From: Fidelibacterota bacterium | Lineage (GTDB): Bacteria; Fidelibacterota; Marinisomatia; Marinisomatales; SCKK01 | NCBI GenBank assembly: GCA_004124475.1 | Contig: SCKK01000007.1 | Span: 20,894-84,893 of the forward strand | DNA: 64,000 nt | Reading direction: 5' to 3' | Part shown: piece after piece, positions 25,383 to 34,957 of the stretch | How positions within the stretch are numbered: the stretch's first letter is position 1 | Layout of the letters: every line of letters begins with the position of its first letter | Notes under the pieces: model-generated | Seen by the model: the letters and a program-made list of their open reading frames with translations, nothing else | Told to the model about the DNA's origin: nothing | Databases searched by the model: none | Translations under genes and position numbers: made by a program

Positions 25383-28300
25383 ATGACCAAAATCTTAATA
25401 ATCGATGATATAGAAAACATCCTGATTTCAGTTAAAGCTTTATTGAAGAATCTCGAGCCGGAATATGAAGTGATTACCGCTCAAAGTGGAATTGAGGGAA
25501 TTAAGCTGGCCAAATCCAAACAACCGGATACGATCCTGCTGGATGTTCACATGCCCGGGATAGACGGCTATGAGGTTTGTAAACGGTTACGGATGGAAGA
25601 GAAGACAGAGCATATACCCATAATCTTTCTGACAGGAGTCAAAACCACTTCCAAAGATCGAATTAATGGCCTGGAACTGGGTGGGGATGCTTATCTTACC
25701 AAACCCATTGATGAAGAGATGCTGTTAGCTCATCTACACGCGATGATCCGGATTAAGAAGGCTGAAGATAAAGTACGCCAGGAAAGAGATTTATTAGAAG
25801 TAAAAGTTGCTGATCGGACCAAGGAATTACAGGTGTCCGAAGCCAAATATATTGATCTGTACGAAAATGCACCGGACATGTTTGCTTCTGTTGATGCCAA
25901 AACATCAACGATCCTTCGATGTAATCAGACTTTAGTTTTGGCTCTGGGCTATAAAAAGGATGAAATCATTGGTCAACCAGTATTCTTTGTCTATCATCCT
26001 GATTGTATGGAAGAAGCGAATAAAAATTTCCAGCAATTTGTGGATAGTGGGGAGATTCATGGCGCTGAATTGCAGTTAAAACGAAAAGACGGTAGCAAAA
26101 TTGATGTTAGTTTGAATGTATCGTCTGTTCGTGATGAAGAAGGCATAGTGCTTTATAGCAGGTTAATATGGCGGGACATCACTGACCGCAAGCTGGCGGA
26201 GGAGGAATTCAGGAAGCAATCCGCTCAACGCCACAGATTATTGGAAGCTGGCCGTCAGTTAATATCTTCTCTGGAAATTGATAAGGTCTTGAAATATTTA
26301 TCTAAAGAAGTTCGCACACTCTTGGGTTGTAACGGTGTAACAATCTATATACTTGACGAACAAGGCAAAATGCTTGAACCGATTCTGGCCTACGATCCCC
26401 CTTATGAAAAACAGATCATGTCTGCCAAACTTGATATTGATAACAGTTTAACCGGGCAAGGAATAAAAGCGAAGAAAGGGATTATATTTAACTATGCTGC
26501 CCAGCAACCAGGTGGTTATCACATACCCGGTACTCCAGTTGATGACGTTGATCATATTATCACAGCACCTTTCATTATTGGTGAGAGAATTATTGGAGCA
26601 TTAACTATTTATCGGAGGCAGGAAATATTTAATGAAGAAGATCTAACTTTGGTCGAGACTTTCACAATGTATGCCAGTACGGCAATCAACAACGCCCAAG
26701 TGCATCAGGAGTTGCTGAATCAAATTGAGAAACGCGAGCGGGCGGAAGAAACTTTGAAAGCGAGTACCACCATACTTGAAGAATCTCAAAGAATAGCTAA
26801 CCTGGGCTCCTATGTACTGGATATTACAACTGGTATTTGGACCAGTTCTGGAATTTTGGATAAAGTATTTGGTATTGACAAAAATTACAAGAGAGATGTC
26901 AGTGGATGGTTAAAAACCGTACATCCTGATGAGCGTAAAGAAATGCAGGATTATTTAACTAATCATGTGATAGCTGAACGTAAACCTTTTGATAAAGAGT
27001 ATCGCATAATTCGAAAAAATGATCAGAAAGAATGCTGGGTCCATGGCCTTGGAAAACTTGAATTCGATTCTGTAGGGAAACCCATCAGAATGATAGGAGT
27101 AATACAGGACATTACCGAGCGGAAGCAGATCCAGGAGGCACTGCAGAAGAGCGAAGAGAAACTACGCAGCATTGTAGAGCACAGCACAAATCTTTTCTAC
27201 TCTCACACGCCGGAACACGAATTAACCTATCTCAGCCAGCAAAGCCGTGAATTCTTGCAATGTGAGCCAGAGGAAGCCATGACCAGATGGACCGAGTTCG
27301 CAACCGATAACCCTGTTAATGAGAAAGGATTCGCGGTAACCGAGAAAGCCATCAAGACCGGCAAAAGGCAGCCTCCATACGAGCTGGAACTGGTGGGAAA
27401 GAAAGGGCAAGTAATATGGGTGGAAGTCCACGAAGCACCAGTCGTGGTAAAGGACAAGACGGTTGCTATTGTAGGTTCTCTAACCGACATCACCGAGCGG
27501 AAGAAAACAGAAGAAGAATTGCAGGCATCCAGGGAATATGCTCAGAATCTTATTAATAGTTCCCTGGACATGATCATCGCCGTGGATAAGGGACGCAATA
27601 TCATGGAGTTCAACAAGGCCGCCGAACAAACGTTTGGCTACAAGAAAGAAGAAGTGATGGGTAAACACGTGGATTTGCTTTATGCAGATGTGAGAGAGGG
27701 TCGGACAGTCCACAAATCAACCGTGGAAAAGGGACAGCATGTTCAGGAGATAACGAATAAGCGTAAAAATGGTGAGACCTTCCCGGTGCTGTTGGCTGCC
27801 TCTACTCTACTCAACGCTCAGGGTGAAATAGTAGGAATCATGGGGGTTTCCCGCGATATCTCGGAACAAAAAGCGGCGGCGCAGGCACTGCGTGAGAGCG
27901 AAGAAAAATTCCGCGGTGTAATCGAGCAGTCCAACGATGGTATTTATGTCCTTCAAGGGGATCGGTTTGTCTTCATCAATCCCCGCTTCACGGAAATCAC
28001 TGGCTACGAGCTGGAGGAAATCATCGGACAGGATTTCGATTTCATGAAATTGGTGGCTGAGGAAGGACTAAAAGTGTTAGAAGAAAGAAAAGCGATGCGA
28101 GAAAGGGGTGAAGAACCTCCTGGCCGGTACGTTTTTAAAGGCCTCAGAAAAGATGATCAAGAAAGGGATTTTGAGGTAAGTATAACCCATGCGGAATGGG
28201 GGGGCGAGGAAGCAACTTTAGGAATTATTCAGGATGTAACCCAACGGATTCAAGCCCGTCTGGATCTTGAGGATGCATTAGAAAAAGCAAAACAGGGGGA

Positions 28301-29414
28301 AAAAGTTAAAAGTCTTTTTCTGGCTAATATGTCACATGAAATCCGAACGCCGTTAAATGTTATTCTGGGGTTCACTGATTTAATTGAATTTAGCACTAAA
28401 GATAAAATCAGCGCAGAGGAACAGGAATTTTTTGATACTATTCGCCAAAGCGGCAAGCGGCTCTTACATACGATCCATGAGATTTTGGACATGTCCCTAA
28501 TTGAAGCTAAAACTATTTCTGTTAACTTAGAAGAACTCAATCTGGCAGATATCGTGAAAAAGGCAGTTAAGCCCTTGGTCTCAGAGGCTAATACCAAGGG
28601 TCTTGAGCTAAATATCAATACAGGCGAATCAAGGGGTCACATCTTAGCCGATGAAGACTCTGTTGTTAAGACGATTACCAATGTAGTTGAAAATGCGATC
28701 AAATATACTGAAATAGGCAGAATCGATGTTGATCTTACCGAAAAAATAAATACCATGGTGCTATCCATTAAGGATACAGGCATCGGGATAGAGAAAGAGT
28801 TCTTAGATGAAATATTCCAGGTGTTTACTCAGGAAAGTGAAGGGTATACCAAGAAATATCAGGGCGTCGGCCTTGGGTTGGCATTGGTAAAGAAATATCT
28901 TGAATTCTGTAATGCCTCTATAGAGGTTAAAAGTAAAAAAGGGGTTGGGTCAACGTTCACTATAACTTTTAAGAAGATAAAAGAACGGAGTAAGAAGAAG
29001 AGGATAGAAAAGTCTGTCGAAAAGACCAAGGTTGAACTGGATGTGAGAAAACATAGGCCGTTGGTTTTGTTAGTGGAGGATGATAAAAGCTCACAGAAAC
29101 TTATTCATTTCTTTCTTAAGGATCGCTATGAATTGGATTTTGCAGTCAGCGTTTCTGAGGCTAAGGAAAAACTTAGAGAGAAAAAAGTAGAACTGGTACT
29201 GCTGGATTTGTCATTGATTGGGGGTGAGGATGGGCTGAACCTGGCACGATATATGAGAAAGACAAGGAAATGGCAAGAAATCCCAATAATAGCCACAACT
29301 GCTCACGCATTTACGGAAGACAGGGATAAATGCCTCAATGCGGGGTGTAATGACTATATATCAAAGCCCATGAATCAAATAGATTTGTTAAGTAAGATGG
29401 AACAGTGGGTGTAA
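25383..29414 (+). CDS. Hybrid sensor histidine kinase, receiver-PAS-GAF-PAS(4)-kinase-receiver
   Basis: A 1343-residue cytosolic signalling protein without transmembrane segments. In order: N-terminal receiver (1-125, phospho-Asp54 in ILLDVHMPG), PAS (about 150-270), GAF (about 290-440), four more PAS/PAC units (about 470-970, each ending in a DITERK-like motif), HisKA with the phospho-His985 in NMSHEIRTPLN, HATPase (N box VVENAIKYTE, DTGIGI, GVGLGLALVKKYLE) and a C-terminal receiver (about 1222-1343, Asp1275 in LLDLSL). Start at 25383 is backed by TTGGAGATTAAC. Bases 27100-28000, covering two PAS units, look more GC-rich than the rest, which suggests domain shuffling. The output is unknown; no response regulator gene is adjacent. 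Confidence 0.93.
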   Translation: MTKILIIDDIENILISVKALLKNLEPEYEVITAQSGIEGIKLAKSKQPDTILLDVHMPGIDGYEVCKRLRMEEKTEHIPIIFLTGVKTTSKDRINGLELGGDAYLTKPIDEEMLLAHLHAMIRIKKAEDKVRQERDLLEVKVADRTKELQVSEAKYIDLYENAPDMFASVDAKTSTILRCNQTLVLALGYKKDEIIGQPVFFVYHPDCMEEANKNFQQFVDSGEIHGAELQLKRKDGSKIDVSLNVSSVRDEEGIVLYSRLIWRDITDRKLAEEEFRKQSAQRHRLLEAGRQLISSLEIDKVLKYLSKEVRTLLGCNGVTIYILDEQGKMLEPILAYDPPYEKQIMSAKLDIDNSLTGQGIKAKKGIIFNYAAQQPGGYHIPGTPVDDVDHIITAPFIIGERIIGALTIYRRQEIFNEEDLTLVETFTMYASTAINNAQVHQELLNQIEKRERAEETLKASTTILEESQRIANLGSYVLDITTGIWTSSGILDKVFGIDKNYKRDVSGWLKTVHPDERKEMQDYLTNHVIAERKPFDKEYRIIRKNDQKECWVHGLGKLEFDSVGKPIRMIGVIQDITERKQIQEALQKSEEKLRSIVEHSTNLFYSHTPEHELTYLSQQSREFLQCEPEEAMTRWTEFATDNPVNEKGFAVTEKAIKTGKRQPPYELELVGKKGQVIWVEVHEAPVVVKDKTVAIVGSLTDITERKKTEEELQASREYAQNLINSSLDMIIAVDKGRNIMEFNKAAEQTFGYKKEEVMGKHVDLLYADVREGRTVHKSTVEKGQHVQEITNKRKNGETFPVLLAASTLLNAQGEIVGIMGVSRDISEQKAAAQALRESEEKFRGVIEQSNDGIYVLQGDRFVFINPRFTEITGYELEEIIGQDFDFMKLVAEEGLKVLEERKAMRERGEEPPGRYVFKGLRKDDQERDFEVSITHAEWGGEEATLGIIQDVTQRIQARLDLEDALEKAKQGEKVKSLFLANMSHEIRTPLNVILGFTDLIEFSTKDKISAEEQEFFDTIRQSGKRLLHTIHEILDMSLIEAKTISVNLEELNLADIVKKAVKPLVSEANTKGLELNINTGESRGHILADEDSVVKTITNVVENAIKYTEIGRIDVDLTEKINTMVLSIKDTGIGIEKEFLDEIFQVFTQESEGYTKKYQGVGLGLALVKKYLEFCNASIEVKSKKGVGSTFTITFKKIKERSKKKRIEKSVEKTKVELDVRKHRPLVLLVEDDKSSQKLIHFFLKDRYELDFAVSVSEAKEKLREKKVELVLLDLSLIGGEDGLNLARYMRKTRKWQEIPIIATTAHAFTEDRDKCLNAGCNDYISKPMNQIDLLSKMEQWV

Positions 29415-29567
29415 AATAGGTTTGATTATTCACCCACGAAAAACGGTGGGGCTATTGATAAAACGTAACCATTCAATAATCTAATGAATGGCCCCATCCT
29501 TTCCGCAGGATTCTTTGGACAATTATTCATAAACATAACTCTTCAATTTTTACGAACTAAAATTTAA

Positions 29568-31013
29568 TCAACCTTTTATAACCCCAATCGGTCTGAATCT
29601 TGCCACTTTCTTACTGATCCCTGCTCCATCCATCACATCCACCACGTTTGAAACATCTTTGTAGGCATGAGGCATTTCTTCGGCGATAGTCCGTTTTCCA
29701 CGGGCCATAATCTCTACCCCTCTGGAGCGAAGTTCTTCAATCATATTCATAGATCGGCTGATTTTACTCGACTTTTTCCGGCTCATCATCCGACCGGCAC
29801 CATGACAGGAGGAACCGAAAGTCTCTTGCATTGCTTTTTCTGTCCCAATACACAAGTAGGAATACCGACCCATGTCACCGGGGACCAGAACAGGCTGTCC
29901 AATCTCTTTATACGATTCCGGTAATTCAGGATGATGCGGACCAAATGCGCGGGTTGCACCTTTTCTATGAACACAAACAGAGACTTTTTTGCCATCAACC
30001 GTATGCTCTTCAAATTTGGCAACGTTGTGACAGATATCGTAAATAAGCTTCATTTTTAATTCCGTTTGCGAGATGGCGAGGGCTTTGATAAAAGCCTTTT
30101 CTGTGAGGTGTTTGATAACCTGTCGATTGACAAAAGCAAAGTTAGCGGCGGCTCTCATGGCCCCTAAGTATGCCTGACCCTCCGGGGACTGAATGGGTGA
30201 ACATGCTAATTGTCTATCAGGAAGCTCTATCCTGTATTTTTCCACAGCTTTCTGTGTCATTTTCAGATAGTCAGTACAAACCTGATACCCCAATCCACGC
30301 GAGCCGGTGTGAATAATAACGACAATCTGGTCTTTTTTCAGACCAAGAACTTCCGCACTGTAATTATCATATATTTCTTCCACGTAATCAACTTCGAGAA
30401 AATGGTTTCCTGAACCGAGTGTCCCAATCTGTTTGCTACCTCGAAGTTTGGCATGTTGGCTGACTCTCTCAGGATCAGCTCCTTTCAAACATCCGTGTTC
30501 CTCGATAAAAAGGATATCTTCTTTACTGGCAAACCCCATATTTACTGCACTCGTTACACCGTCGAGAAGAATTTTATCCAGAGCTTTGATACCCAGGTTT
30601 GGTATTGCTCCTTGTGAACCTACACCAGAGGGAATGTCCCGAAACAATTGGGCGAGAAGTGTGCGGATTTGGGGTTGTAATTCGGAACGATGCAATCCTG
30701 TTGATAAAAGCCTAACGCCGCAGTTGATATCATATCCAACTCCGCCCGGGGAGATGACCCCCTCATCTATATCCATCGCTGCCACACCCCCTATGGGAAA
30801 TCCATAACCCCAGTGAATATCGGGCATGGCAAAGGAGTATTGAATAATTCCCGGAAGATGAGCTACATTCTGTACCTGTTCGATACAAGGGTCATTTGCA
30901 ATTCCTTTCATCAGTTCCCGATCGGCATAGATGCGGCCGGGTACCCTCATTTTTCCCGTTTTGGGGACTTCCCAGATATATTCGTTAATTTGTTTCAATT
31001 GAACCATGGTCAA
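29568..31013 (-). CDS. rtcB: RNA-splicing ligase RtcB
   Basis: A 481-residue GTP- and manganese-dependent ligase that joins RNA ends with 2',3'-cyclic phosphate or 3'-phosphate to 5'-OH ends, in tRNA or rRNA repair. Recognised by GGVGYDINCGVRLL (metal-binding Cys), GSGNHFLEV, IHTGSRGLG, VHRKGATRAFGP and the guanylylated-His region SSCHGAGRMMSR. No intein is seen. It is on the minus strand, 216 bases downstream of archease, its activating partner. Confidence 0.97.
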   Translation of the reverse strand: MTMVQLKQINEYIWEVPKTGKMRVPGRIYADRELMKGIANDPCIEQVQNVAHLPGIIQYSFAMPDIHWGYGFPIGGVAAMDIDEGVISPGGVGYDINCGVRLLSTGLHRSELQPQIRTLLAQLFRDIPSGVGSQGAIPNLGIKALDKILLDGVTSAVNMGFASKEDILFIEEHGCLKGADPERVSQHAKLRGSKQIGTLGSGNHFLEVDYVEEIYDNYSAEVLGLKKDQIVVIIHTGSRGLGYQVCTDYLKMTQKAVEKYRIELPDRQLACSPIQSPEGQAYLGAMRAAANFAFVNRQVIKHLTEKAFIKALAISQTELKMKLIYDICHNVAKFEEHTVDGKKVSVCVHRKGATRAFGPHHPELPESYKEIGQPVLVPGDMGRYSYLCIGTEKAMQETFGSSCHGAGRMMSRKKSSKISRSMNMIEELRSRGVEIMARGKRTIAEEMPHAYKDVSNVVDVMDGAGISKKVARFRPIGVIKG

Positions 31014-31229
31014 ATATTAAAGTAACTATTCAGCCTATTATGACGGAAAAAGGGCAAGGCATAGGCTAAGGAAGTGGTGAGTGATGAGTAGTAATTGGTA
31101 AGTATCGAGTTATGATAAACAACTAACGAGTAACAAATTGACCAATAACTAATTTTATCGTCGATAAACATTGTTCCGCAGGAACTCCTATGGAGAAATT
31201 TCTTGCCTGACACCAGGCAGGTGAAACAG
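31014..31229 (-). repeat. Gap between archease and rtcB with dispersed repeats
   Basis: Holds a low-complexity imperfect inverted repeat of the GTGAGTGATGAGTAGTAATTGGTAAG kind (given in part: GAGTAGTAATTGGTAAG, about 31086-31102; complement-like AACTAATT arm near 31146-31153) and block D1, GGAGAAATTTCTTGCCTGAC...AACAGTTAAATAT (31192-31237), related to 38840-38895 and 45139-45182. Confidence 0.6.
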
Positions 31230-31658
31230 TTAAATATCAAAAATAATTCTAGCATTCCACCCATCGGATGTTTTGGAAACTTGAAACTGGTAATAGGTAA
31301 TCCCCTTGATTTCGGTATGAATGATATGACGCTCCGGATCATAAATTTCGCCCCATGCTTCCCCAATATAATGATCTCTGTTGTTCATTGATACTTTGAA
31401 TTTTGAAAAGAGATAATTGCTGCCGTTGAATTGGATCATTAAATCCTCGAGCCATTGACGTAACGCAACTTCATGATTTTCTGAGGTGATATCGATTTGG
31501 TAACTTATGCTCTCCTTTACCTTGGATGTGTCTGTGATAATCTGAAACAAAGCAGAACCGGCATGTTCTAAAAGTGAAGGAAACGTCTCGCCATAGACTT
31601 CTATCCCAATGTCTGCGGTATGATCAATCATTGAAAATGTCTTCATAGTATCACTCAT
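31230..31658 (-). CDS. Archease
   Basis: A 142-residue protein that speeds guanylylation and turnover of RtcB. The family signature is clear: FSMIDHTADIGIEVYGE at the N-terminus with metal-binding Asp/His residues, then LRQWLEDLMIQFN, and the C-terminal HTEIKGITYYQFQVSK...WNARIIFDI. Encoded upstream of rtcB on the same strand, although 216 bases of repeats intervene, so co-transcription is likely. The start is the Met at 31658 or the second Met four codons on. Confidence 0.95.
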   Translation of the reverse strand: MSDTMKTFSMIDHTADIGIEVYGETFPSLLEHAGSALFQIITDTSKVKESISYQIDITSENHEVALRQWLEDLMIQFNGSNYLFSKFKVSMNNRDHYIGEAWGEIYDPERHIIHTEIKGITYYQFQVSKTSDGWNARIIFDI

Positions 31659-31719
31659 TCTATATGAACAATTTACTAAAAATTAGCATCTTTTCTTTTG
31701 ATTTAAATTCGAGTTTATC

Positions 31720-31748
31720 TTGACATTTTCCGGTTCAAATTGTTAATT
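31720..31748 (+). promoter_or_regulatory. Possible sigma-70-like promoter before the YhaM-like gene
   Basis: TTGACA (31720-31725), a 17-base spacer and TTAATT (31743-31748). The expected start of transcription falls almost on the TTG start codon at 31757, and no ribosome binding site is visible, so a leaderless mRNA is possible. FCB promoters often differ from this consensus. Confidence 0.3.
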
Positions 31749-31756
31749 GACATGCC

Positions 31757-32725
31757 TTGAAAAAGATAATTCCCATTGCAGACTTTAAACTGAATGCTGA
31801 TATCCAGGGGTTTTACCTGTGCAAAGGGAAACATCTGCGCACGACCCGAGCCGGTGAATTATTCCTTGACCTTACACTACAGGACAAAACCGGAGAAATC
31901 GGGGGAAAGATATGGGACAGAGTATCCGACTTTGCGGACAAATTTAAAGCCGGTGATGCTGTGGCTGTTCGTGGAAGGGTGGAATCTTATCAGGATAAAC
32001 TGCAACTTGTAATAGGTCGTATAAACAAAGCTTCCTTGTCCCGTTATGGGCGATATGGTTTTAAGGAAGAAGATCTTGTTCCCACCTCATCTTTGGACCC
32101 ACAAAAACTCTGGGCTGATATTGGTCAAGTAATCCAGAAAATGGACAATAAATTTCTTAAACGACTGATTACGGATATCTACAGGAAAAACAAAAAAACA
32201 ATCCAGAATATTCCAGCATCTATATCGATGCATTATCCCTACAGGACAGGCTTTCTGGAGCATGTTCATTCCATGGTTCAATCAGGGGAGCAATTGGCAA
32301 AACATTATCAAGCGGATGTGGATCTTTTGCTTGCAGGGATTTTTCTACACGGAATCGGGAAGGTAAAGGAATTGTCTGATACTCTTATCCCTCAGTTCAC
32401 CGATGATGGAAACTTTATCGGTCATACTATACTCAGCAGAGATATGATTCGAGAGGCAGCAACAGGAATTAAAGGATTTCCTGAGGAACTTTTGATACAG
32501 TTAGAACATCTTGTCATTACTCACGAAGGTGTCTTTGGAGGTAGATATACTTCCAAAGCCAAGACTAAGGAAGCACTGCTTCTTCAATTTCTCGATCATA
32601 TGGATACCAAGTTGAACCTTTTTGACAGAGTGTTAAATGATGATTCTGAAGATGGAGACTGGACTTCCCACAGGAATTACTTTGGCGCCTCACTTTACAA
32701 GAGAAAACCCAACAAGACTCACTAA
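31757..32725 (+). CDS. OB-fold plus HD-domain protein (YhaM-like 3'-5' exoribonuclease family)
   Basis: A 322-residue protein: OB-fold nucleic-acid-binding domain at residues 15-100 (FYLCKGKHLRTTRAG...LTLQDKTGEIGGKIWD) and an HD-type domain at about 150-310 (YRTGFLEHVHSM, FLHGIGKVKEL, FIGHTILSRDMI, LEHLVITHEG, LDHMDTKLN). The family degrades or trims RNA or DNA ends in the cytosol. Oddly the catalytic HD doublet reads HG, and a second usual His in the SHHG motif reads THEG, so metal binding may be weakened. Start is the TTG at 31757; the nearby ATG is out of frame. Confidence 0.8.
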   Translation: MKKIIPIADFKLNADIQGFYLCKGKHLRTTRAGELFLDLTLQDKTGEIGGKIWDRVSDFADKFKAGDAVAVRGRVESYQDKLQLVIGRINKASLSRYGRYGFKEEDLVPTSSLDPQKLWADIGQVIQKMDNKFLKRLITDIYRKNKKTIQNIPASISMHYPYRTGFLEHVHSMVQSGEQLAKHYQADVDLLLAGIFLHGIGKVKELSDTLIPQFTDDGNFIGHTILSRDMIREAATGIKGFPEELLIQLEHLVITHEGVFGGRYTSKAKTKEALLLQFLDHMDTKLNLFDRVLNDDSEDGDWTSHRNYFGASLYKRKPNKTH

Positions 32726-33236
32726 TCTAGCCAAAGCTGCCGTATTTACCAGTCTGGCAGTGGGAGCGGGATATGCCCTATTGCTTGTACCCAATGTGGA
32801 ACTCATTACGGCAATCGTGTTTACATCGGGAGTTTACTTGGGACCAAGGTGGGGAATGATCGTTGGTGCAACAGGGGAATTTATCTTCAGCGCTGCAAAT
32901 CCCATGGGATCAGGACTGGTCTTTCCCCCTTTAATCATTTCGCAAATGCTCGGTATGGCGATAGCAGGATTGTCCGGCGGAATCCTCAGAAAATTTCTCA
33001 TTAATTCCGTTTGGACAGTAGGTAGAAAGATTCTTTTGGGGTGTATAGGAGGATTGATCACTTTCATTTTCGATAGCCTCACAACGATCAGTTACCCAAT
33101 TGCGGCAGGCTACGAACCGAAACAAACTGTGGCAATTTACCTGACAGGGATCGGTTTTATGGTTCTTCACCAGCTTTCTAATACAGTAATATTTGCAACG
33201 GCTCTCCCCAGAGTTTTCTCCAGAGTGAATGGATGA
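32682..33236 (+). CDS. ECF transporter S component-like membrane protein
   Basis: About 185 residues with five to six hydrophobic helices: AVFTSLAVGAGYALLLVPNV, LITAIVFTSGVYLGPRWGMI, GSGLVFPPLIISQMLGMAIA, GCIGGLITFIFDSLT and IYLTGIGFMVLHQLSN. This fits substrate-binding S components of energy-coupling factor vitamin importers. The frame is open from 32637 inside the YhaM-like gene; the TTG at 32682 is my guess, giving a 44-base overlap. The neighbouring B12-regulated receptor hints at a corrin or other vitamin, but the ATPases are not in the window. Confidence 0.75.
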   Translation: MAPHFTRENPTRLTNLAKAAVFTSLAVGAGYALLLVPNVELITAIVFTSGVYLGPRWGMIVGATGEFIFSAANPMGSGLVFPPLIISQMLGMAIAGLSGGILRKFLINSVWTVGRKILLGCIGGLITFIFDSLTTISYPIAAGYEPKQTVAIYLTGIGFMVLHQLSNTVIFATALPRVFSRVNG

Positions 33237-34957
33237 AAAAATTCATGACATATTGGGTGATATTCACAATTGGAGGATGGGGATTTCTTTTCTCTCAGGA
33301 TGAATTGGGTGTGGGGAAACTTCCATTTGATTGGAGTGGACATTGGGGCATTTACCACAGGTTTGGATACCCTGGTTGGGGGCAGGATTTAACTGATGGA
33401 CCTTTATTTTTGGATGGTACGTTTGTTTTTTGGCCGGCTCGTTATTCCTTCCCGTTTACTCAAGACTTTCAAATAAATGAGGATTCTAATTCTGAAACAA
33501 ATATCTGGTATCGCCGGGGGGACTATGCCTTAGATGATTTTGCACTTGATATGAAATTCAAACGAAGTAAGGACCAATTTATTCGATTTCAGGGAGTGAA
33601 GAGAAATTTTGAGGGAGAGGGTGCCTTTTTTGGCCCCATGAATAACCCCGGAGGCGCTATCCAGCAGAATTATAAATTGACTTACAATTTAAAGAATGAT
33701 GACGAAACCGGCTGGGAATTGGTCCTGGCATATTTTAAAACGAGCCATTCTATTCCAGCAGTTGTGTTTGGACAAGGTGTATTCCCGAATGAACCTTGGG
33801 AGAAAAGTGTGTCTCAAAGTGATAAAGTCGTAACAATGGGAGTTGCTCGATCCTACCATCGCGGCAATTTTCACGGCATGACAAGTTTTGGATTATTCTC
33901 ACAGAGATTGAAATTAATACCAAATTCCGGATTGCCCAATTGGAAAGGGGATATCGTCAGTTACTGGTTGACTCACGAGGGACAATTACCCCTTTCCTCT
34001 AGCATAGATCTGACGACACAATTTTCAACCAAACAATCTTACCTCGACTCTGATAACCTTGGGTACCAGTTCAACAGAGAAGGAACTTTGACAATGGGAT
34101 TCACGAATCAGACAGAAGATGGTTCATCTCAAAGTCAATTGGGTCTGGGGTTTGTGGGGAATGAATGGAAACTTGTGGGGAGTGGTAAACTAAGCGGAAG
34201 TAATAGGTTTTTTACGATGTTCATAGATTTGAACCATGAATTTGTAAACCTCCCCAATCAGATGAGTGGCGCCCGGTTCCTCTCTGATCGGATTAATCTA
34301 TATCCTGATAGCAAAGCCACGTCTCAAATTCAGACCCGAGTTCACACTGGCATTAGTAAAATGTGGAAAAAAGGTTTGACGACAATTGGGGTGTTTCAGT
34401 CAACAACAAGTCCTCACTATTATTTTCAATACGTTTCTTCTATTGATCTTGTAACGGTGAATAAAAGTACAGTACAGGGTGGTTTAGCAAAGTTTCGTTG
34501 GAATTATTTCAGGAATTGGTGGTTGTCAGCGGAAGGATTAAGTTTTTTTCAGAGTGAGAAAGGGTGGGGACACGGGTTTCGACACGAAGGGGAAATCTCT
34601 CTTTCGTTTCAGGAAGATTTATTTAAAGGCAGACTGGATGCCCAGGTGCGATTGTGGGCAGATGTCTGGCTGGGTAGAGACGCAAGTTTCGTATGGGATC
34701 CCTTTATTTTCATCGGGTATTATAAAACACAAGATAACAACCTACCCCCGGATCAAAGAGTCCTGAATTTGGAAATCAGAGGCATCATCTCTTCCCGGTT
34801 CGAAATTTCCTATACCATGCTCAACGTGTTGAAGATTGTGGAAATGTGGTCCGGGAGAAAAATAGGAAAGGGAGAAACAGAATTTACAGCTTCTCCCTTG
34901 TTTCCTGAATTGGGTCGTCTGGCATACCTCACCTTCCGGTGGGACTTAAGCGACTAA
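33233..34957 (+). CDS. Outer-membrane beta-barrel-like protein, unknown function
   Basis: A 574-residue protein with a signal peptide (MKKFMTYWVIFTIGGWGFLFSQ). The mature part is full of aromatic-ended amphipathic strands (FIRFQGVKRNFEG, WELVLAYFKTS, SIDLTTQFSTKQSYL, STVQGGLAKFRWNYFRNWWLS, DAQVRLWADVWLG), as in outer-membrane barrels. The ATGA overlap with the ECF gene (33233) means translational coupling. Its 3' end overlaps the convergent TonB receptor by 4 bases. The company of an ECF S component and a B12-type receptor suggests a nutrient-uptake locus (inference). Confidence 0.75.
   Translation: MKKFMTYWVIFTIGGWGFLFSQDELGVGKLPFDWSGHWGIYHRFGYPGWGQDLTDGPLFLDGTFVFWPARYSFPFTQDFQINEDSNSETNIWYRRGDYALDDFALDMKFKRSKDQFIRFQGVKRNFEGEGAFFGPMNNPGGAIQQNYKLTYNLKNDDETGWELVLAYFKTSHSIPAVVFGQGVFPNEPWEKSVSQSDKVVTMGVARSYHRGNFHGMTSFGLFSQRLKLIPNSGLPNWKGDIVSYWLTHEGQLPLSSSIDLTTQFSTKQSYLDSDNLGYQFNREGTLTMGFTNQTEDGSSQSQLGLGFVGNEWKLVGSGKLSGSNRFFTMFIDLNHEFVNLPNQMSGARFLSDRINLYPDSKATSQIQTRVHTGISKMWKKGLTTIGVFQSTTSPHYYFQYVSSIDLVTVNKSTVQGGLAKFRWNYFRNWWLSAEGLSFFQSEKGWGHGFRHEGEISLSFQEDLFKGRLDAQVRLWADVWLGRDASFVWDPFIFIGYYKTQDNNLPPDQRVLNLEIRGIISSRFEISYTMLNVLKIVEMWSGRKIGKGETEFTASPLFPELGRLAYLTFRWDLSD

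Noticed and set aside
30433..30807. 124-codon plus-strand frame inside rtcB
   Set aside because: It is the shadow of the strongly conserved rtcB gene on the other strand.
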